This document shows positions 17,127 to 25,617 of a stretch of 60,816 nucleotides of DNA, piece after piece. The stretch's first letter is position 1, and each line of letters starts with the position of its first letter. The DNA is from an uncultured Lachnospiraceae bacterium (GTDB taxonomy: Bacteria; Bacillota; Clostridia; Lachnospirales; Lachnospiraceae): the NCBI GenBank assembly GCA_945787565.1, contig CALZIE010000003.1:1-60816 (forward strand), written 5' to 3'. The notes beneath the pieces were generated by a model that saw nothing but the letters and a program-made list of their open reading frames with translations, did no database searches and had not been told where the DNA came from. The position numbers and the translations under genes were made by a program.

Positions 17127-18071
17127 ATGGTAAAGGTAAAGAAATTATGCCGCCTGAATGGACGACAGAGAGAAGAAATCAGGGAGTTAGAGGCATGCTG
17201 CAAGGAAAAGGACAAAACGAAGAAAAGTGTGTATCTGTCTTCCGACAGGAATGCAGTAAAGAATGTGAAATGTTTTTATTTGCATTATGATAATGAAAAG
17301 CTAGACGGCTTTTTATGCGCTGATATTACAGATGAGGAGACCGCAGAGTTATATGCATTCGTGCATCCGGAAAAAAGACATAGGGGGATTTTCAGCCGAC
17401 TTTTTGATCTGGCGGTGGATGAGTTAGAAGAGGCAGGAATTGAGTATTTTTATGGACTCTATGAGCCTACTTCTTATATTACGAATAAGCCGCTTCTTCA
17501 AGTAGGAGCAGAGTATTCCTATTCAGAATATATGATGTCTTATCGGTATCCACTAAAATCAATTCATGAAGATGTAAAATCTCAGAAAGAGGGTACGAAA
17601 GAAGAGACAAAGGGAAAGGAAGAGAAAAAAGAAGCTCCTAGTAAAGAAGCTGAGAGTGTATTAATGCTTGCAGAGGCGAAAGATGAGGCTTTTGTAACGG
17701 CTTTCTTAGAGGAAGTGTTTCAGTTTGAGAAGGAAGAGGCCAAAGAACGATTTGAGAACTTTTTTAAGGATAGAGCCTATCAGTCTTATGTGTTTTTTAA
17801 AAATGGAGAGAAGATAGGTTTTTGCAGCATTTATTCTTCTTTGAATACAAATACCATTTTTGACCTTGGGATTCTTCCTGCGTTTCAGGGAAATGGAAAT
17901 GGGACTTTATTAGTAAGACATCTGCTAGAATGTCTGAATGATCAAAAGGGAGAAGACGGGAATCCGAAAGAAATCCTCCTGCAGACCGGAAGTTATAATG
18001 AGCGCGCCGTATCCCTTTATAAGAATGCAGGATTCCAGATTAAAGAGCAGTTAGATTATTATATTTTCTAA
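17127..18071 (+). CDS. Protein with two GNAT acetyltransferase domains
   Basis: About 314 residues. Two GNAT-like halves are visible: an N-terminal one with AFVHPEKRHRGIFSRLFDLAVDEL and a C-terminal one with LPAFQGNGNGTLLVRHLLECL and NERAVSLYKNAGF, joined by a Lys/Glu-rich linker. The C-terminal half keeps the acetyl-CoA loop pattern (Q/R-x-x-G-x-G/A); the N-terminal one is poorer and may bind substrate. The ATG at 17127 follows GGGAGGA; an earlier GTG overlaps that site. Substrate is unknown. Confidence 0.85.
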   Translation: MVKVKKLCRLNGRQREEIRELEACCKEKDKTKKSVYLSSDRNAVKNVKCFYLHYDNEKLDGFLCADITDEETAELYAFVHPEKRHRGIFSRLFDLAVDELEEAGIEYFYGLYEPTSYITNKPLLQVGAEYSYSEYMMSYRYPLKSIHEDVKSQKEGTKEETKGKEEKKEAPSKEAESVLMLAEAKDEAFVTAFLEEVFQFEKEEAKERFENFFKDRAYQSYVFFKNGEKIGFCSIYSSLNTNTIFDLGILPAFQGNGNGTLLVRHLLECLNDQKGEDGNPKEILLQTGSYNERAVSLYKNAGFQIKEQLDYYIF

Positions 18072-18085
18072 AAGGCATTAAGATA

Positions 18086-18114
18086 GATCCCCAACACTAT
18101 AATAGTGTTAGGGA
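18086..18114 (+). terminator. Short hairpin after the double-GNAT gene
   Basis: ATCCCCAACACTA and TAGTGTTAGGGAT pair around TAA (one bulge); it is followed by GGATTTT rather than a clean T run, so termination may be partial. Confidence 0.5.
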
Positions 18115-18211
18115 TGGATTTTAAATACAAGCATTAGTTTAGGTGTCTGCATCTTTTTATTTTAGGTATTTGATAGAGGATGAGAGGAAAGAGAGAAGGA
18201 GGCAATTAAAA

Positions 18212-18463
18212 ATGGAGAATAGCTCAAAGTATTTTAAGAATACGGCATGTGAATATTATCCATGCCATAAAGGGCTTGAGGATTTTAACTGTTTATTCTG
18301 TTTTTGTCCGATGTATCGATTAAAGGCATGCCCGGGAAAACCGGAGTATATAGAACAGGACGGAAAGCACATTAAAAGCTGTGGCGACTGTACGTTTCCA
18401 CATCGTCCGGAGAATTATGACAAGATTATGAAAGTGTTAGCAGCAAATAAATATATCGATTAA
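18212..18463 (+). CDS. Cysteine-rich small domain protein
   Basis: The 83-residue protein contains about nine cysteines in the pattern CEYYPCHKGLEDFNCLFCFCPMY...CPG...CGDC, matching the 'cysteine-rich small domain' family, which probably binds zinc or an Fe-S cluster and is often seen in anaerobes. The ATG at 18212 is nine bases after AAGGAGG; an upstream in-frame start at 18143 lacks a site. Role unknown. Confidence 0.88.
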   Translation: MENSSKYFKNTACEYYPCHKGLEDFNCLFCFCPMYRLKACPGKPEYIEQDGKHIKSCGDCTFPHRPENYDKIMKVLAANKYID

Positions 18464-18546
18464 GAAAAAACAGGAAAGAACAGTGAGCAAGGGAAAAATA
18501 GTTTTTTATCATTCCTCGTGTTCTTACAATTGAGTATGTTAGAAAT

Positions 18547-18612
18547 AAAAAAGGCCCCGGTCTTTGCCAATCAGACGATGTTTTTATCTGAGGCAAAGAC
18601 TGGGGCTTTTTA
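18547..18612. terminator. Bidirectional terminator before the ABC-F gene
   Basis: GGCCCC, GTCTTTGCC and TCAGA pair with their complements around an 11-base loop, with A and T runs at the ends. It serves the convergent genes ending at 18463 and 18667. Confidence 0.88.
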
Positions 18613-18666
18613 TCGTATTATGTTTTTATCCATATGATTTTCTAGAGATGAAAAACGGGCAACGGA

Positions 18667-20490
18667 CTAGGCTTTCTTCGCTGCTTCAATCTGCTCAGCA
18701 AGTTCGGTTAAGTAGACCCAACGGTCCATTTTTTCAGCAAGAGCAGTTTCTAAGCGTTCTTTTTCGGCCATATATTCGTTTAATTTGGAATATTCAGTAG
18801 CAGAAGCTGCAATTTTTTGTTCCATTTCTTCGATTTTTTCTTCCAGAGAAGCAATATCCTCGTCAATGGTCTCAAATTCCTTCTGCTCTTTATAAGAGAA
18901 CTTTGGCTTGTTGGATGGCTGCTTCCAGGTGGCTTTAGAAGCGGCAACAGGGGCTTCGGCTGTCTCTTTTGGCGCTGGTTCGGCAGTGGATTGAGCTAAT
19001 TCTCGTCCCGCTACCGCTGCTTTATAATCGCTAAAGTTACCTTCATACTGACGAATCACACCATTTCCTTCAAAGCTGAAGATACGTTCTGCAATCTTAT
19101 CTAGGAAATAACGGTCATGGGATACGGTAATTACGATTCCATCAAAGGAAGTCAGGTAATTTTCTAAGACAGTTAAGGTTGCGATATCAAGGTCATTGGT
19201 CGGCTCATCTAAGATTAAGATATTAGGAGCTTCCATTAATATTTTTAATAGGTAGAGACGGCGCTTTTCTCCACCAGAAAGCTTTGCGATCTGCGTATAC
19301 TGCATGGAACTTGAGAATAAAAAGCGTTCACACATGGCGCTTGCGGTCACAGTTCCATCCACGGTCTGGATGAAGTCAGCAGTTTCACGAATATATTCAA
19401 GAACCTTTAAGTTCTGGTCCATATATTCATTTTCCTGAGAGAAGTATCCGATCTTAACGGTCTGGCCGGTCTCGATGGTACCGCTGTCTGGGAGAAGTTT
19501 TTTGGTAATCATCTTTAGAAGGGTTGATTTTCCACAACCATTGGCACCGATAATTCCGATTCGGTCTCCAGGCAGGAAGATATAAGAGAAATCTTCAATT
19601 AAGGTGCGGTCTCCGAATTTTTTGCTGATATGATCCAACTCCACTGTTTTCTTGCCAAGACGGGAAGAAAGGGAGGACATCTCTACTTTGCCATCGGTCT
19701 CAAGTACCTTGCGGTCTCTTAATTCTTCGAAACGCTGAATATGAGCCTTCTGTTTGGTGGAACGGGCTCTTGCTCCTCGCATCATCCATTCTAATTCCAT
19801 ACGGTAAAGGCTCTTGTTCTTTCGTTCTGTGGCAAGTTCCATCTCTTCACGTTCTGCTTTTAATTCAAGGAAACGGGAGTAGTTCGCGTTGTAGGAATAC
19901 AATTTGCTCTTATCAAGTTCCACAATACGGTTTGTTACTTTATCAAGGAAGTAACGGTCATGGGTGATCATAATGAAGGCACCGCGATATTTTTTCAGAT
20001 AATCTTCCAGCCATTCGGCCATCTCGTTGTCTAAATGGTTGGTCGGCTCGTCAAGGACAAGGATATCAGCGGATGTTAAAAGGGTACGGACTAATGCCAT
20101 ACGTTTGCGCTGGCCACCGGATAGGTGTTCCGGTGTGATATCGCAGTCGGTGATGCCAAGCTTAGCAAGCATGGTGCGTGCCGCGCCGTCTAGGTTCATG
20201 TATTCCTCGTCGGCTACCTTGCCTTCGGTTACATTTTCCAAAATGGACTTGGAGGAATCAAAAACCGGTGTTTGAGGCAGATATTCAATCCGTACTTTCT
20301 TTCCCTTTGTGATGGTTCCGGAGTCTGGTTCTTCTAAGCCTGCGATGATCTTTAATAAGGTAGATTTTCCGGTACCGTTGATGCCGATGACACCGATTCG
20401 GTCATTATCGTTGATGCCTAAATTTATATTGTCAAACAGCATTCGCTCCGTAAAGCTCTTGCTTACGTTTTCCATTGTTAATAAATTCAT
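18667..20490 (-). CDS. ABC-F family ATPase (Uup-like)
   Basis: About 607 residues with two complete ABC modules and no membrane segments. ABC1 has GINGTGKST, LSGGQRKRMAL and LVLDEPTNHLD; ABC2 has GANGCGKST, LSGGEKRRLYL and LILDEPTNDLD. A linker rich in Lys/Arg lies between them and a Glu-rich coiled coil closes the protein, which is the Uup-type arrangement. ABC-F proteins act on the ribosome in translation rescue, ribosome biogenesis or antibiotic protection. The start chosen (ATG 20490, AGAGG site) lies downstream of other in-frame Met codons. Confidence 0.93.
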   Translation of the reverse strand: MNLLTMENVSKSFTERMLFDNINLGINDNDRIGVIGINGTGKSTLLKIIAGLEEPDSGTITKGKKVRIEYLPQTPVFDSSKSILENVTEGKVADEEYMNLDGAARTMLAKLGITDCDITPEHLSGGQRKRMALVRTLLTSADILVLDEPTNHLDNEMAEWLEDYLKKYRGAFIMITHDRYFLDKVTNRIVELDKSKLYSYNANYSRFLELKAEREEMELATERKNKSLYRMELEWMMRGARARSTKQKAHIQRFEELRDRKVLETDGKVEMSSLSSRLGKKTVELDHISKKFGDRTLIEDFSYIFLPGDRIGIIGANGCGKSTLLKMITKKLLPDSGTIETGQTVKIGYFSQENEYMDQNLKVLEYIRETADFIQTVDGTVTASAMCERFLFSSSMQYTQIAKLSGGEKRRLYLLKILMEAPNILILDEPTNDLDIATLTVLENYLTSFDGIVITVSHDRYFLDKIAERIFSFEGNGVIRQYEGNFSDYKAAVAGRELAQSTAEPAPKETAEAPVAASKATWKQPSNKPKFSYKEQKEFETIDEDIASLEEKIEEMEQKIAASATEYSKLNEYMAEKERLETALAEKMDRWVYLTELAEQIEAAKKA

Positions 20491-20533
20491 AAAAACCTCT
20501 TTCTGTCTGTTCATACTTACTGTTCTATTACGC

Positions 20534-20562
20534 ATTTTACACTACTTTGTAAATGATTGCAA
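20534..20562 (-). promoter_or_regulatory. Promoter of the ABC-F gene
   Basis: Minus-strand TTGCAA (20562-20557), 17 bases, TAAAAT (20539-20534). Confidence 0.65.
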
Positions 20563-20587
20563 ACGGGTATTCGGTTTCCTAAAAATA

Positions 20588-20596
20588 TGTTATAAT
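20588..20596 (+). promoter_or_regulatory. Extended -10 promoter of the YqeY-like gene
   Basis: TGT directly before TATAAT (20591-20596), about 75 bases upstream of the start; -35 is weak. Confidence 0.55.
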
Positions 20597-20671
20597 ATGG
20601 ATATTGTGTCAGGAAAAGTACATAATATAGAAAACACATAGTATAAGCAGAATTGGAAAGGAAGGATTGAC

Positions 20672-21121
20672 ATGACAAAGATAGACGCTGTAAGAGCAGA
20701 GATGATCAAAGCAATGAAGGCAGGACAAAAGGAGCGAAAAGATGCTCTTTCTGCACTGTTAACAGCACTTAAGAATGTAGCAATTGATAAGAGAGCAGAT
20801 CTTACCGAGGAGGAAGAGAATGCAGTTGTATTAAAAGAAATCAAGCAGTTAAAGGAGACTTTAGAATCTTCCCCTGCTGATCGTACGGATATTATAGAGG
20901 AATGCAAGTTCAGAATCAGTGTATTAGAAGAGTTTGCTCCAGCTATGATGGGAGAAGAAGAAGTCAAGGCTGTTATCAAGGAAGTATTAGATTCTCTTGG
21001 AATTACAGAACCAAAGGCAAGCGATAAGGGAAAAATCATGAAAGATCTGATGCCAAAAGTAAAAGGCAAGGCAGATGGCAAGATGGTAAATGAAATCGTT
21101 GCTTCCATGTTCCAAAAATAG
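20672..21121 (+). CDS. GatB/YqeY domain protein
   Basis: A 149-residue helical protein of the YqeY family, with RAEMIKAMKAGQKERKDALSAL at the N terminus and the C-terminal KGKIMKDLMPKVKGKADGKMVNEIV. It resembles the tail domain of GatB and may bind tRNA, but its role is not settled. It is a single-gene unit with its own promoter and a strong terminator. Confidence 0.94.
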   Translation: MTKIDAVRAEMIKAMKAGQKERKDALSALLTALKNVAIDKRADLTEEEENAVVLKEIKQLKETLESSPADRTDIIEECKFRISVLEEFAPAMMGEEEVKAVIKEVLDSLGITEPKASDKGKIMKDLMPKVKGKADGKMVNEIVASMFQK

Positions 21122-21145
21122 GAATTAAAATTTAAAAAATCGGCG

Positions 21146-21175
21146 AAGTTCCCGCCTTCGGCGGGAACTTTTTTA
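21146..21175 (+). terminator. Terminator after the YqeY-like gene
   Basis: AAGTTCCCGCC, loop TTC, GGCGGGAACTT, then five T residues. Confidence 0.95.
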
Positions 21176-21341
21176 GCACCGGCAGTTTTTCTGAACAATC
21201 ACAAGTTTCTTTGTGAATCAGAAAAGCTGCTTTTTTATTTTCCACATCTTTATTTCCTTGGACAAGGCACGCATAAAATTCTTCTGGTTTTCATATATAT
21301 CGATAGACAGGCTATATGCGAAAAGAAAAGGGGGACATTGT

Positions 21342-23207
21342 GTGGCGGAGTATCGTCGGTGGATTGCACGTATTTATTCTTATGAGAAAGGAATAAAAAA
21401 AACGTTGTCAGGTCTTGCGTGGCTCGAGACATATGACGGGGAACTGCGGCTTAAAGTAGAAATAAAGGTCCCGCAGGTTTCGGGGAAATCCGTGCCAGTT
21501 TATTTTTTCAAACGTCATAAAAATGGATTACAGGGAGTTTTGTTAGGAGAACTGAACATACAAAATGGAAATGGAAAGTTTTATTTTATCACGCCATGCC
21601 AGAACATAAGCAGGTCCGGTCTGCATTTTTTAGAGATGAATGGCATAGTTTTATATATGGATGCTTTGCATTATTTCGGATCCCAGTGGGATGAGAAACC
21701 AATTACACAAAAAGGTGTATTAACCCTTGAAGACAAGATGCCAAAGGAGGAAGGACAGATCTGGTTTGAGGAAGAGATTATGAATCAGCTGCAGGATGGT
21801 GATGGAATAGTAAGAGCCGCTTCGGTGGAAACGAGTATGAAGAGGGGAATGAATATGGAAAGCAATCTTGTAAACAGCAGGAGGATTGGCATAAGCCAAC
21901 AATCCATGACCGTAGAAGAAGCAAGAAAACGGCATGAGGAAAAGATGGCCGCACGTGCGAAAAGAAGCGGCACAGGAATAGAATTGACTTCCAGCAGGGA
22001 GAAGAAGGAAATCACACAAAAACAGGATGCAAGACAACAGGAAGAAAGAGAAAGAGCGGAAAGAGAAAGAGCGGAAAGACAGAAAAAAGAAATGGAGATG
22101 GCAGCCGAAGAGAAGAGAAAGAAAGAGGAAGAAGCAAGACAGATAGAAATTGCAAAACAAAACGAGATCGCAAGGCAGAAAGAAATAGAAAGACAGCGTG
22201 AAGAGGCAAAGAAAAAAGAAGAGGAACGTCTTTTAAAGGAAGCTAAAAAGAGGCAAGAAGAAAAGAAGGCATGGGAAGAGGCGAAACGAAAAGAGGAAGA
22301 GAGGCAGCTTGAGGAGGCAAGAATTTTAGCGAAGGAGGAAAAAAGACAGGAGGAAGAGAGAAACGAGGCAAGAAGAAAAGAAGAGGAGAAGCGGCTTTTA
22401 GAGGAAAAACTGTTGGCAGAGATAAAAAGGCAGGAGGAAGCAAGGCTAGCAGAGAGCATAAGACAACAGGAAGAGGAAGCGAGGTTTAAAGAAGCAAGAG
22501 AGCGGGAGAATCAGGCAAGTAAAAGTCAAGAAGCAAGACTGTGGAATGAGCAGGTAAGACAGCAAACGGAAGAGGCAAGGGGTGTGGCAGCAGTAGGGCC
22601 TAAAGAAGTGGAAGCTGAGCAGACATCACAGAGAGAAAAGATAGAAGAAGCTGTGGAGGAAGTAGAACGGTTCCGGGCTTTGAAACACCTTCAGGAAATG
22701 GCTAGCAGGGAAGAGAGCGCAAAAGAGGGGATGATAACAGAAGACGAAGAAAAGCAGAGTGAGGAAGATACGAATGTGCAGGCCGCCCAGGTAGATTACA
22801 TGGCGAACAAAAGCAATGCAAGAACCAGAATGTTTCCGTGGATGGATGTGCCACAGGCAAGAAACATTCTGGATAGTCATCCTCATATGTATCCGTTTGA
22901 GGATGGAGAGATTGCGGAATGCGTAAGAATTGAGCCAAATGATATTGGAATGTTCCCGATGGAGACTTGGGGACTTGGAAATAATAGTTTTATCCGGCAT
23001 GCTTATTTTAATTACCGGCATCTTTTGTTTGCAAAGAAACAGGTGAGGGATGGATGTCTGTATCTTTTGATGGTGCCTGGTGTATATAACCCAAGAGAGA
23101 AGCATATGGCAAGAATGTTCGGATTCGACTACTTTAAATGTGTGAACCGCAAAAAACTAAGAGTCGGTGAGTTCGGCTACTGGTATCTGCCGATTAACTT
23201 CCAGTAG
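21342..23207 (+). CDS. Protein with two globular ends and a long charged helix, 621 residues
   Basis: The GTG at 21342 follows AAGGGGGAC; earlier in-frame starts lack a site. Residues 1 to about 145 form a beta-rich domain (AEYRRWIARIYSYEKG, later ALHYFGSQWDEKP). Residues about 220 to 440 are an extreme Glu/Lys/Arg/Ala segment, a likely single long helix or coiled coil. The last 120 residues are again globular, with FPWMDVPQARNILDSHPHMYPFEDGE and a Trp/Tyr-rich end. No signal peptide or membrane helix is seen. I recall similar proteins in Lachnospiraceae under a DUF name (perhaps DUF6128, not checked). Function unknown. Confidence 0.85.
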   Translation: MAEYRRWIARIYSYEKGIKKTLSGLAWLETYDGELRLKVEIKVPQVSGKSVPVYFFKRHKNGLQGVLLGELNIQNGNGKFYFITPCQNISRSGLHFLEMNGIVLYMDALHYFGSQWDEKPITQKGVLTLEDKMPKEEGQIWFEEEIMNQLQDGDGIVRAASVETSMKRGMNMESNLVNSRRIGISQQSMTVEEARKRHEEKMAARAKRSGTGIELTSSREKKEITQKQDARQQEERERAERERAERQKKEMEMAAEEKRKKEEEARQIEIAKQNEIARQKEIERQREEAKKKEEERLLKEAKKRQEEKKAWEEAKRKEEERQLEEARILAKEEKRQEEERNEARRKEEEKRLLEEKLLAEIKRQEEARLAESIRQQEEEARFKEARERENQASKSQEARLWNEQVRQQTEEARGVAAVGPKEVEAEQTSQREKIEEAVEEVERFRALKHLQEMASREESAKEGMITEDEEKQSEEDTNVQAAQVDYMANKSNARTRMFPWMDVPQARNILDSHPHMYPFEDGEIAECVRIEPNDIGMFPMETWGLGNNSFIRHAYFNYRHLLFAKKQVRDGCLYLLMVPGVYNPREKHMARMFGFDYFKCVNRKKLRVGEFGYWYLPINFQ

Positions 23208-23231
23208 GAGACGGGGGAGACGGAGGGATAC

Positions 23232-23423
23232 GGCAAGGAGAGAGTTTGGAGCCGGTGCACCATGATCCAAATGTTCGGACGCATGAGCGGACAAAAACAA
23301 TCCGGTTCTTCGACTATCAGACAGGAAATCACTGTCTGCTATTCAAAGAACCGAATCGTTTTTGTTCGTCATGAGCCGGACATTTCGGATCATGGTGCAC
23401 CCGCTCCAAACTCTCTCCTTGCC
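23232..23423. repeat. Long imperfect inverted repeat (192 bases)
   Basis: The outer 21 bases (23232-23252) pair perfectly with 23403-23423. A further 15 bases around GGTGCACCATGATCC pair perfectly with 23387-23401. An imperfect middle section follows (AAATGT...CAAAAAC...GGTTCTT), and then an inner stem CAGACAG-GAAATCA-CTGTCTG at 23318-23338. No T run borders it, so it is not a simple terminator. It lies between convergent genes and contains no supported gene. Confidence 0.9.
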
Positions 23424-23648
23424 TCGTAGGATTTCTGCCTCTGTGGATCGATTCTGTTGTCAGTCTCTGGGTTGTGGGGGCTCCTTTTATTGGGGGCTTG
23501 GGATGCTAGATTGGGATGGATGCAATAGATGCAATGGCATGTTTTTATTGTAGGGGAGATAATAGAATGACTCAAACTTTGCGGAAGCTTGGTTTGAGTC
23601 AGAGGTGTTTGGATTTTGTTAGAAGATGTTAAATTGGATTAAATAATA
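23424..23648. other. G/T-rich intergenic stretch
   Basis: Non-coding region with strong G and T bias on the plus strand. It contains one further dyad, GACTCAAAC...GTTTGAGTC (23568-23599), with a 14-base loop. No ribosome binding site or credible coding frame is seen. Confidence 0.5.
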
Positions 23649-24227
23649 TTAGAATAGGTTAGAGGTGGTTTGGTTTGGGTGGTCGTCGGCTAGGAGGGCG
23701 TAGCGGATGTGGTCGGTGCGGGTGCCGCAGATTTCGTAGCTGCCGCGCATGAGGCCTTCTTGGGTGAAACCGAGACGGGTGATCAGGCGGATGGAGGCAG
23801 AGTTTGTTGGCATGATATCGGCTTGGATGCGGTAGAGACGGAGGGTATGAAAGACTTCTGGGATTAATGTTTTTAGGGCTTCCAAGGCATAGCCTTTGTG
23901 CTGATGACTGGCATCGATTTTATAGCCTAGATTACAGCTACAGTAAGGGCTGTTTAGAATCTGATAGAAGCAGATGGAGCCGATGATCTTGTCTGGTGAT
24001 GTTTTCTCAAAGAGATAGTAACGCACGGAGGAGGAACTGAAGAAGAGTTTTTTCTCGGCCTGTAATACGCTGCGCTGGTATCGGGTGGTATAAAAGGTGT
24101 CCGGACGCTTTGGCTCCCACTGGTCAAAGGCATCTTTGTTTGTTTGATAAAATTGAAGGACAAGAGGGGCGGCCATCTCGTCAAGTACCTGAAGAATCAG
24201 GCGGTCTGTTATGTATTGAAATTTCAT
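23649..24227 (-). CDS. GNAT acetyltransferase, RimJ/RimL type
   Basis: The 192-residue protein fits the acetyltransf_3 pattern: ITDRLILQVLDEMAA at the N terminus, GSICFYQILNSPY, GYKIDASHQHKGYALEALKTLIPEVF with the acetyl-CoA loop, and NSASIRLITRLGFTQEGLMRGSY. RimJ-type enzymes acetylate protein N termini or small molecules. It lies 33 bases after the radical-SAM gene and ends the tadA operon. Its 3' part is richer in GC and G/T-skewed, like the neighbouring intergenic DNA. Confidence 0.9.
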   Translation of the reverse strand: MKFQYITDRLILQVLDEMAAPLVLQFYQTNKDAFDQWEPKRPDTFYTTRYQRSVLQAEKKLFFSSSSVRYYLFEKTSPDKIIGSICFYQILNSPYCSCNLGYKIDASHQHKGYALEALKTLIPEVFHTLRLYRIQADIMPTNSASIRLITRLGFTQEGLMRGSYEICGTRTDHIRYALLADDHPNQTTSNLF

Positions 24228-24260
24228 GGAATTTTCCTCACAGTCAAAAAAGTCGGTTAA

Positions 24261-24956
24261 TTAGTCCATACCCCGAAGGCCTACTTCGTTAAAGTGAGGC
24301 TTAAGGAGCGTTATGAAGTTAAGAAGGGTTTCTTTTTCATAACTGGAAAAAGGACCTCCAATTAGGTCATCAGAGTCTTTGAAGGCCTGAAGATAATAGC
24401 GGGAGGCGCCATGAAGCCATTCTCCAATTTGAAGAAAGGATTCTTTTGTATGAAGTTCTTTTACAACTGTAGTGCGAAATTCATAAGGGATATTGCTGGA
24501 ACGAATCAGGGAAATACTTTCGGTGATTCGTGTTAAATCTAGGCCAGGACGTCCTGCTGTTTTTTCATAAAGGGGCAGGGAATTTTTGATGTCCATTGCT
24601 ACATAGTCTAAAAGATTCTCCTGATAGAGTGCTTTTAATACGTCAGGATGATAGCCATTGGTATCTAGTTTTACGAGAAAGCCAAGTGCTTTTATTTTTT
24701 TTATAAAGGGAATCAGGTCTGGCTGGAGGCTTGCTTCCCCACCTGTGATACAGACACCTTCTAAGATGCCTTGACGCTTTGCAAGAAATGCAAGTATGTC
24801 TTCTTCTTTAAACGCAGCATCTTTAGCCGGATGTGTGACAAGAGAGGCATTATGGCAAAAAGGGCATAAAAAGTCACAGCCTGCCGAAAAAATCGTACAG
24901 GCTAGATGTCCCGGATAGTCAAGCAGCGTTAGTTTTAAAAGACCATCAATCCTCAT
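24261..24956 (-). CDS. Anaerobic ribonucleoside-triphosphate reductase activating protein (radical SAM)
   Basis: 231 residues with the radical-SAM cysteines C27, C31 and C34 in GCDFLCPFC (CX3CX2C), then ITGGEASLQPDL. The N terminus GLLKLTLLDYPGHLACTIF matches the NrdG2-type activase subgroup. It would install a glycyl radical on the class III reductase, but no nrdD adjoins it, so another glycyl-radical target is possible. It overlaps tadA by 11 bases, indicating translational coupling. Confidence 0.9.
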   Translation of the reverse strand: MRIDGLLKLTLLDYPGHLACTIFSAGCDFLCPFCHNASLVTHPAKDAAFKEEDILAFLAKRQGILEGVCITGGEASLQPDLIPFIKKIKALGFLVKLDTNGYHPDVLKALYQENLLDYVAMDIKNSLPLYEKTAGRPGLDLTRITESISLIRSSNIPYEFRTTVVKELHTKESFLQIGEWLHGASRYYLQAFKDSDDLIGGPFSSYEKETLLNFITLLKPHFNEVGLRGMD

Positions 24957-25437
24957 GACAGGAGCACCTCTTTTCCTTTTCCGCTTTTTTTTGAAGACGG
25001 AGTTCTTTAAAGAAGGTCTGGAGAAGCTCGGTGCATTCCTCCTGCATTACGCCAGTTTCTAATTCTACCTGGTGATTGAAGGCATCCACTTCAAATAGAT
25101 TTAAGACCGAACCGGCACAGCCGGCTTTTGGATTCATGGAGCCGATGACTACTTTATCAATTCGTGCCTGAACTAAGGCACCGGCACACATCTGGCATGG
25201 CTCTAAAGTAACGTACATGGTACAGCCTTCTAATCTCCAGTCTCCTAACTTGCGGCTTGCTTTTTCAATCGCTAAGATCTCGGCATGGGCAAGTGTTGTT
25301 TTTTTTGTATTTCGTTTATTATAAGCACGGGCGATAATCTGGTCTTCATAGACAATGACACAGCCGATTGGAACTTCTCCAATTTTTGCGGCTTTCTTTG
25401 CCTGACGGATCGCCTCTTTCATGTATTTTTCATTCAT
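24946..25437 (-). CDS. tadA: tRNA-specific adenosine deaminase
   Basis: A 163-residue zinc deaminase: H51-A-E53 (active site) and PCQMC with C81 and C84, in the context LEPCQMCAGALVQARIDKVV. It converts A34 to inosine in tRNA-Arg(ACG). The TadA-specific N terminus (YMKEAIRQAKKAAKIGEVPIGCVIV) is present. It heads a three-gene minus-strand unit and is divergent from the SRP RNA gene. Confidence 0.96.
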   Translation of the reverse strand: MNEKYMKEAIRQAKKAAKIGEVPIGCVIVYEDQIIARAYNKRNTKKTTLAHAEILAIEKASRKLGDWRLEGCTMYVTLEPCQMCAGALVQARIDKVVIGSMNPKAGCAGSVLNLFEVDAFNHQVELETGVMQEECTELLQTFFKELRLQKKAEKEKRCSCHED

Positions 25438-25459
25438 TTCTCTTCGTTCTATGTCCTAA

Positions 25460-25505
25460 AAAAATATTAGGATATTCTCCTTAAAAATATTAGGCTCTTC
25501 TCCTT
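25460..25505. repeat. Two 23-base tandem repeats upstream of the SRP RNA promoter
   Basis: Units 25460-25482 and 25483-25505 share 21 of 23 bases (AAAAATATTAGG...TCTCCTT). The second unit ends inside the -35 box of the SRP RNA promoter, and both lie in the leader of tadA on the other strand. Confidence 0.85.
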
Positions 25506-25532
25506 GACAGAAACAGAAAAACCAAGTATACT
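25504..25532 (+). promoter_or_regulatory. Promoter of the SRP RNA gene
   Basis: Consensus TTGACA (25504-25509), 17 bases, TATACT (25527-25532). The start would be about 80 bases before the mature RNA, consistent with 5' processing of a precursor as known for B. subtilis scRNA. Confidence 0.85.
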
Positions 25533-25617
25533 TAGTCTACATTGTATAAGACTATTATCTTTTTTTCAATAAATAGATATGTAATTGTAAAATTTTTTTA
25601 AATACGTCATAAAATTT

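Noticed and set aside
21785..22459. 224-codon Ser/Phe-rich minus-strand frame
   Set aside because: It is the antisense shadow of the Glu/Lys-rich helix of the gene at 21342-23207; composition is explained by the complement.
23362..23575. Short frames on both strands overlapping the long hairpin
   Set aside because: They lack ribosome binding sites and their content follows the inverted repeat.
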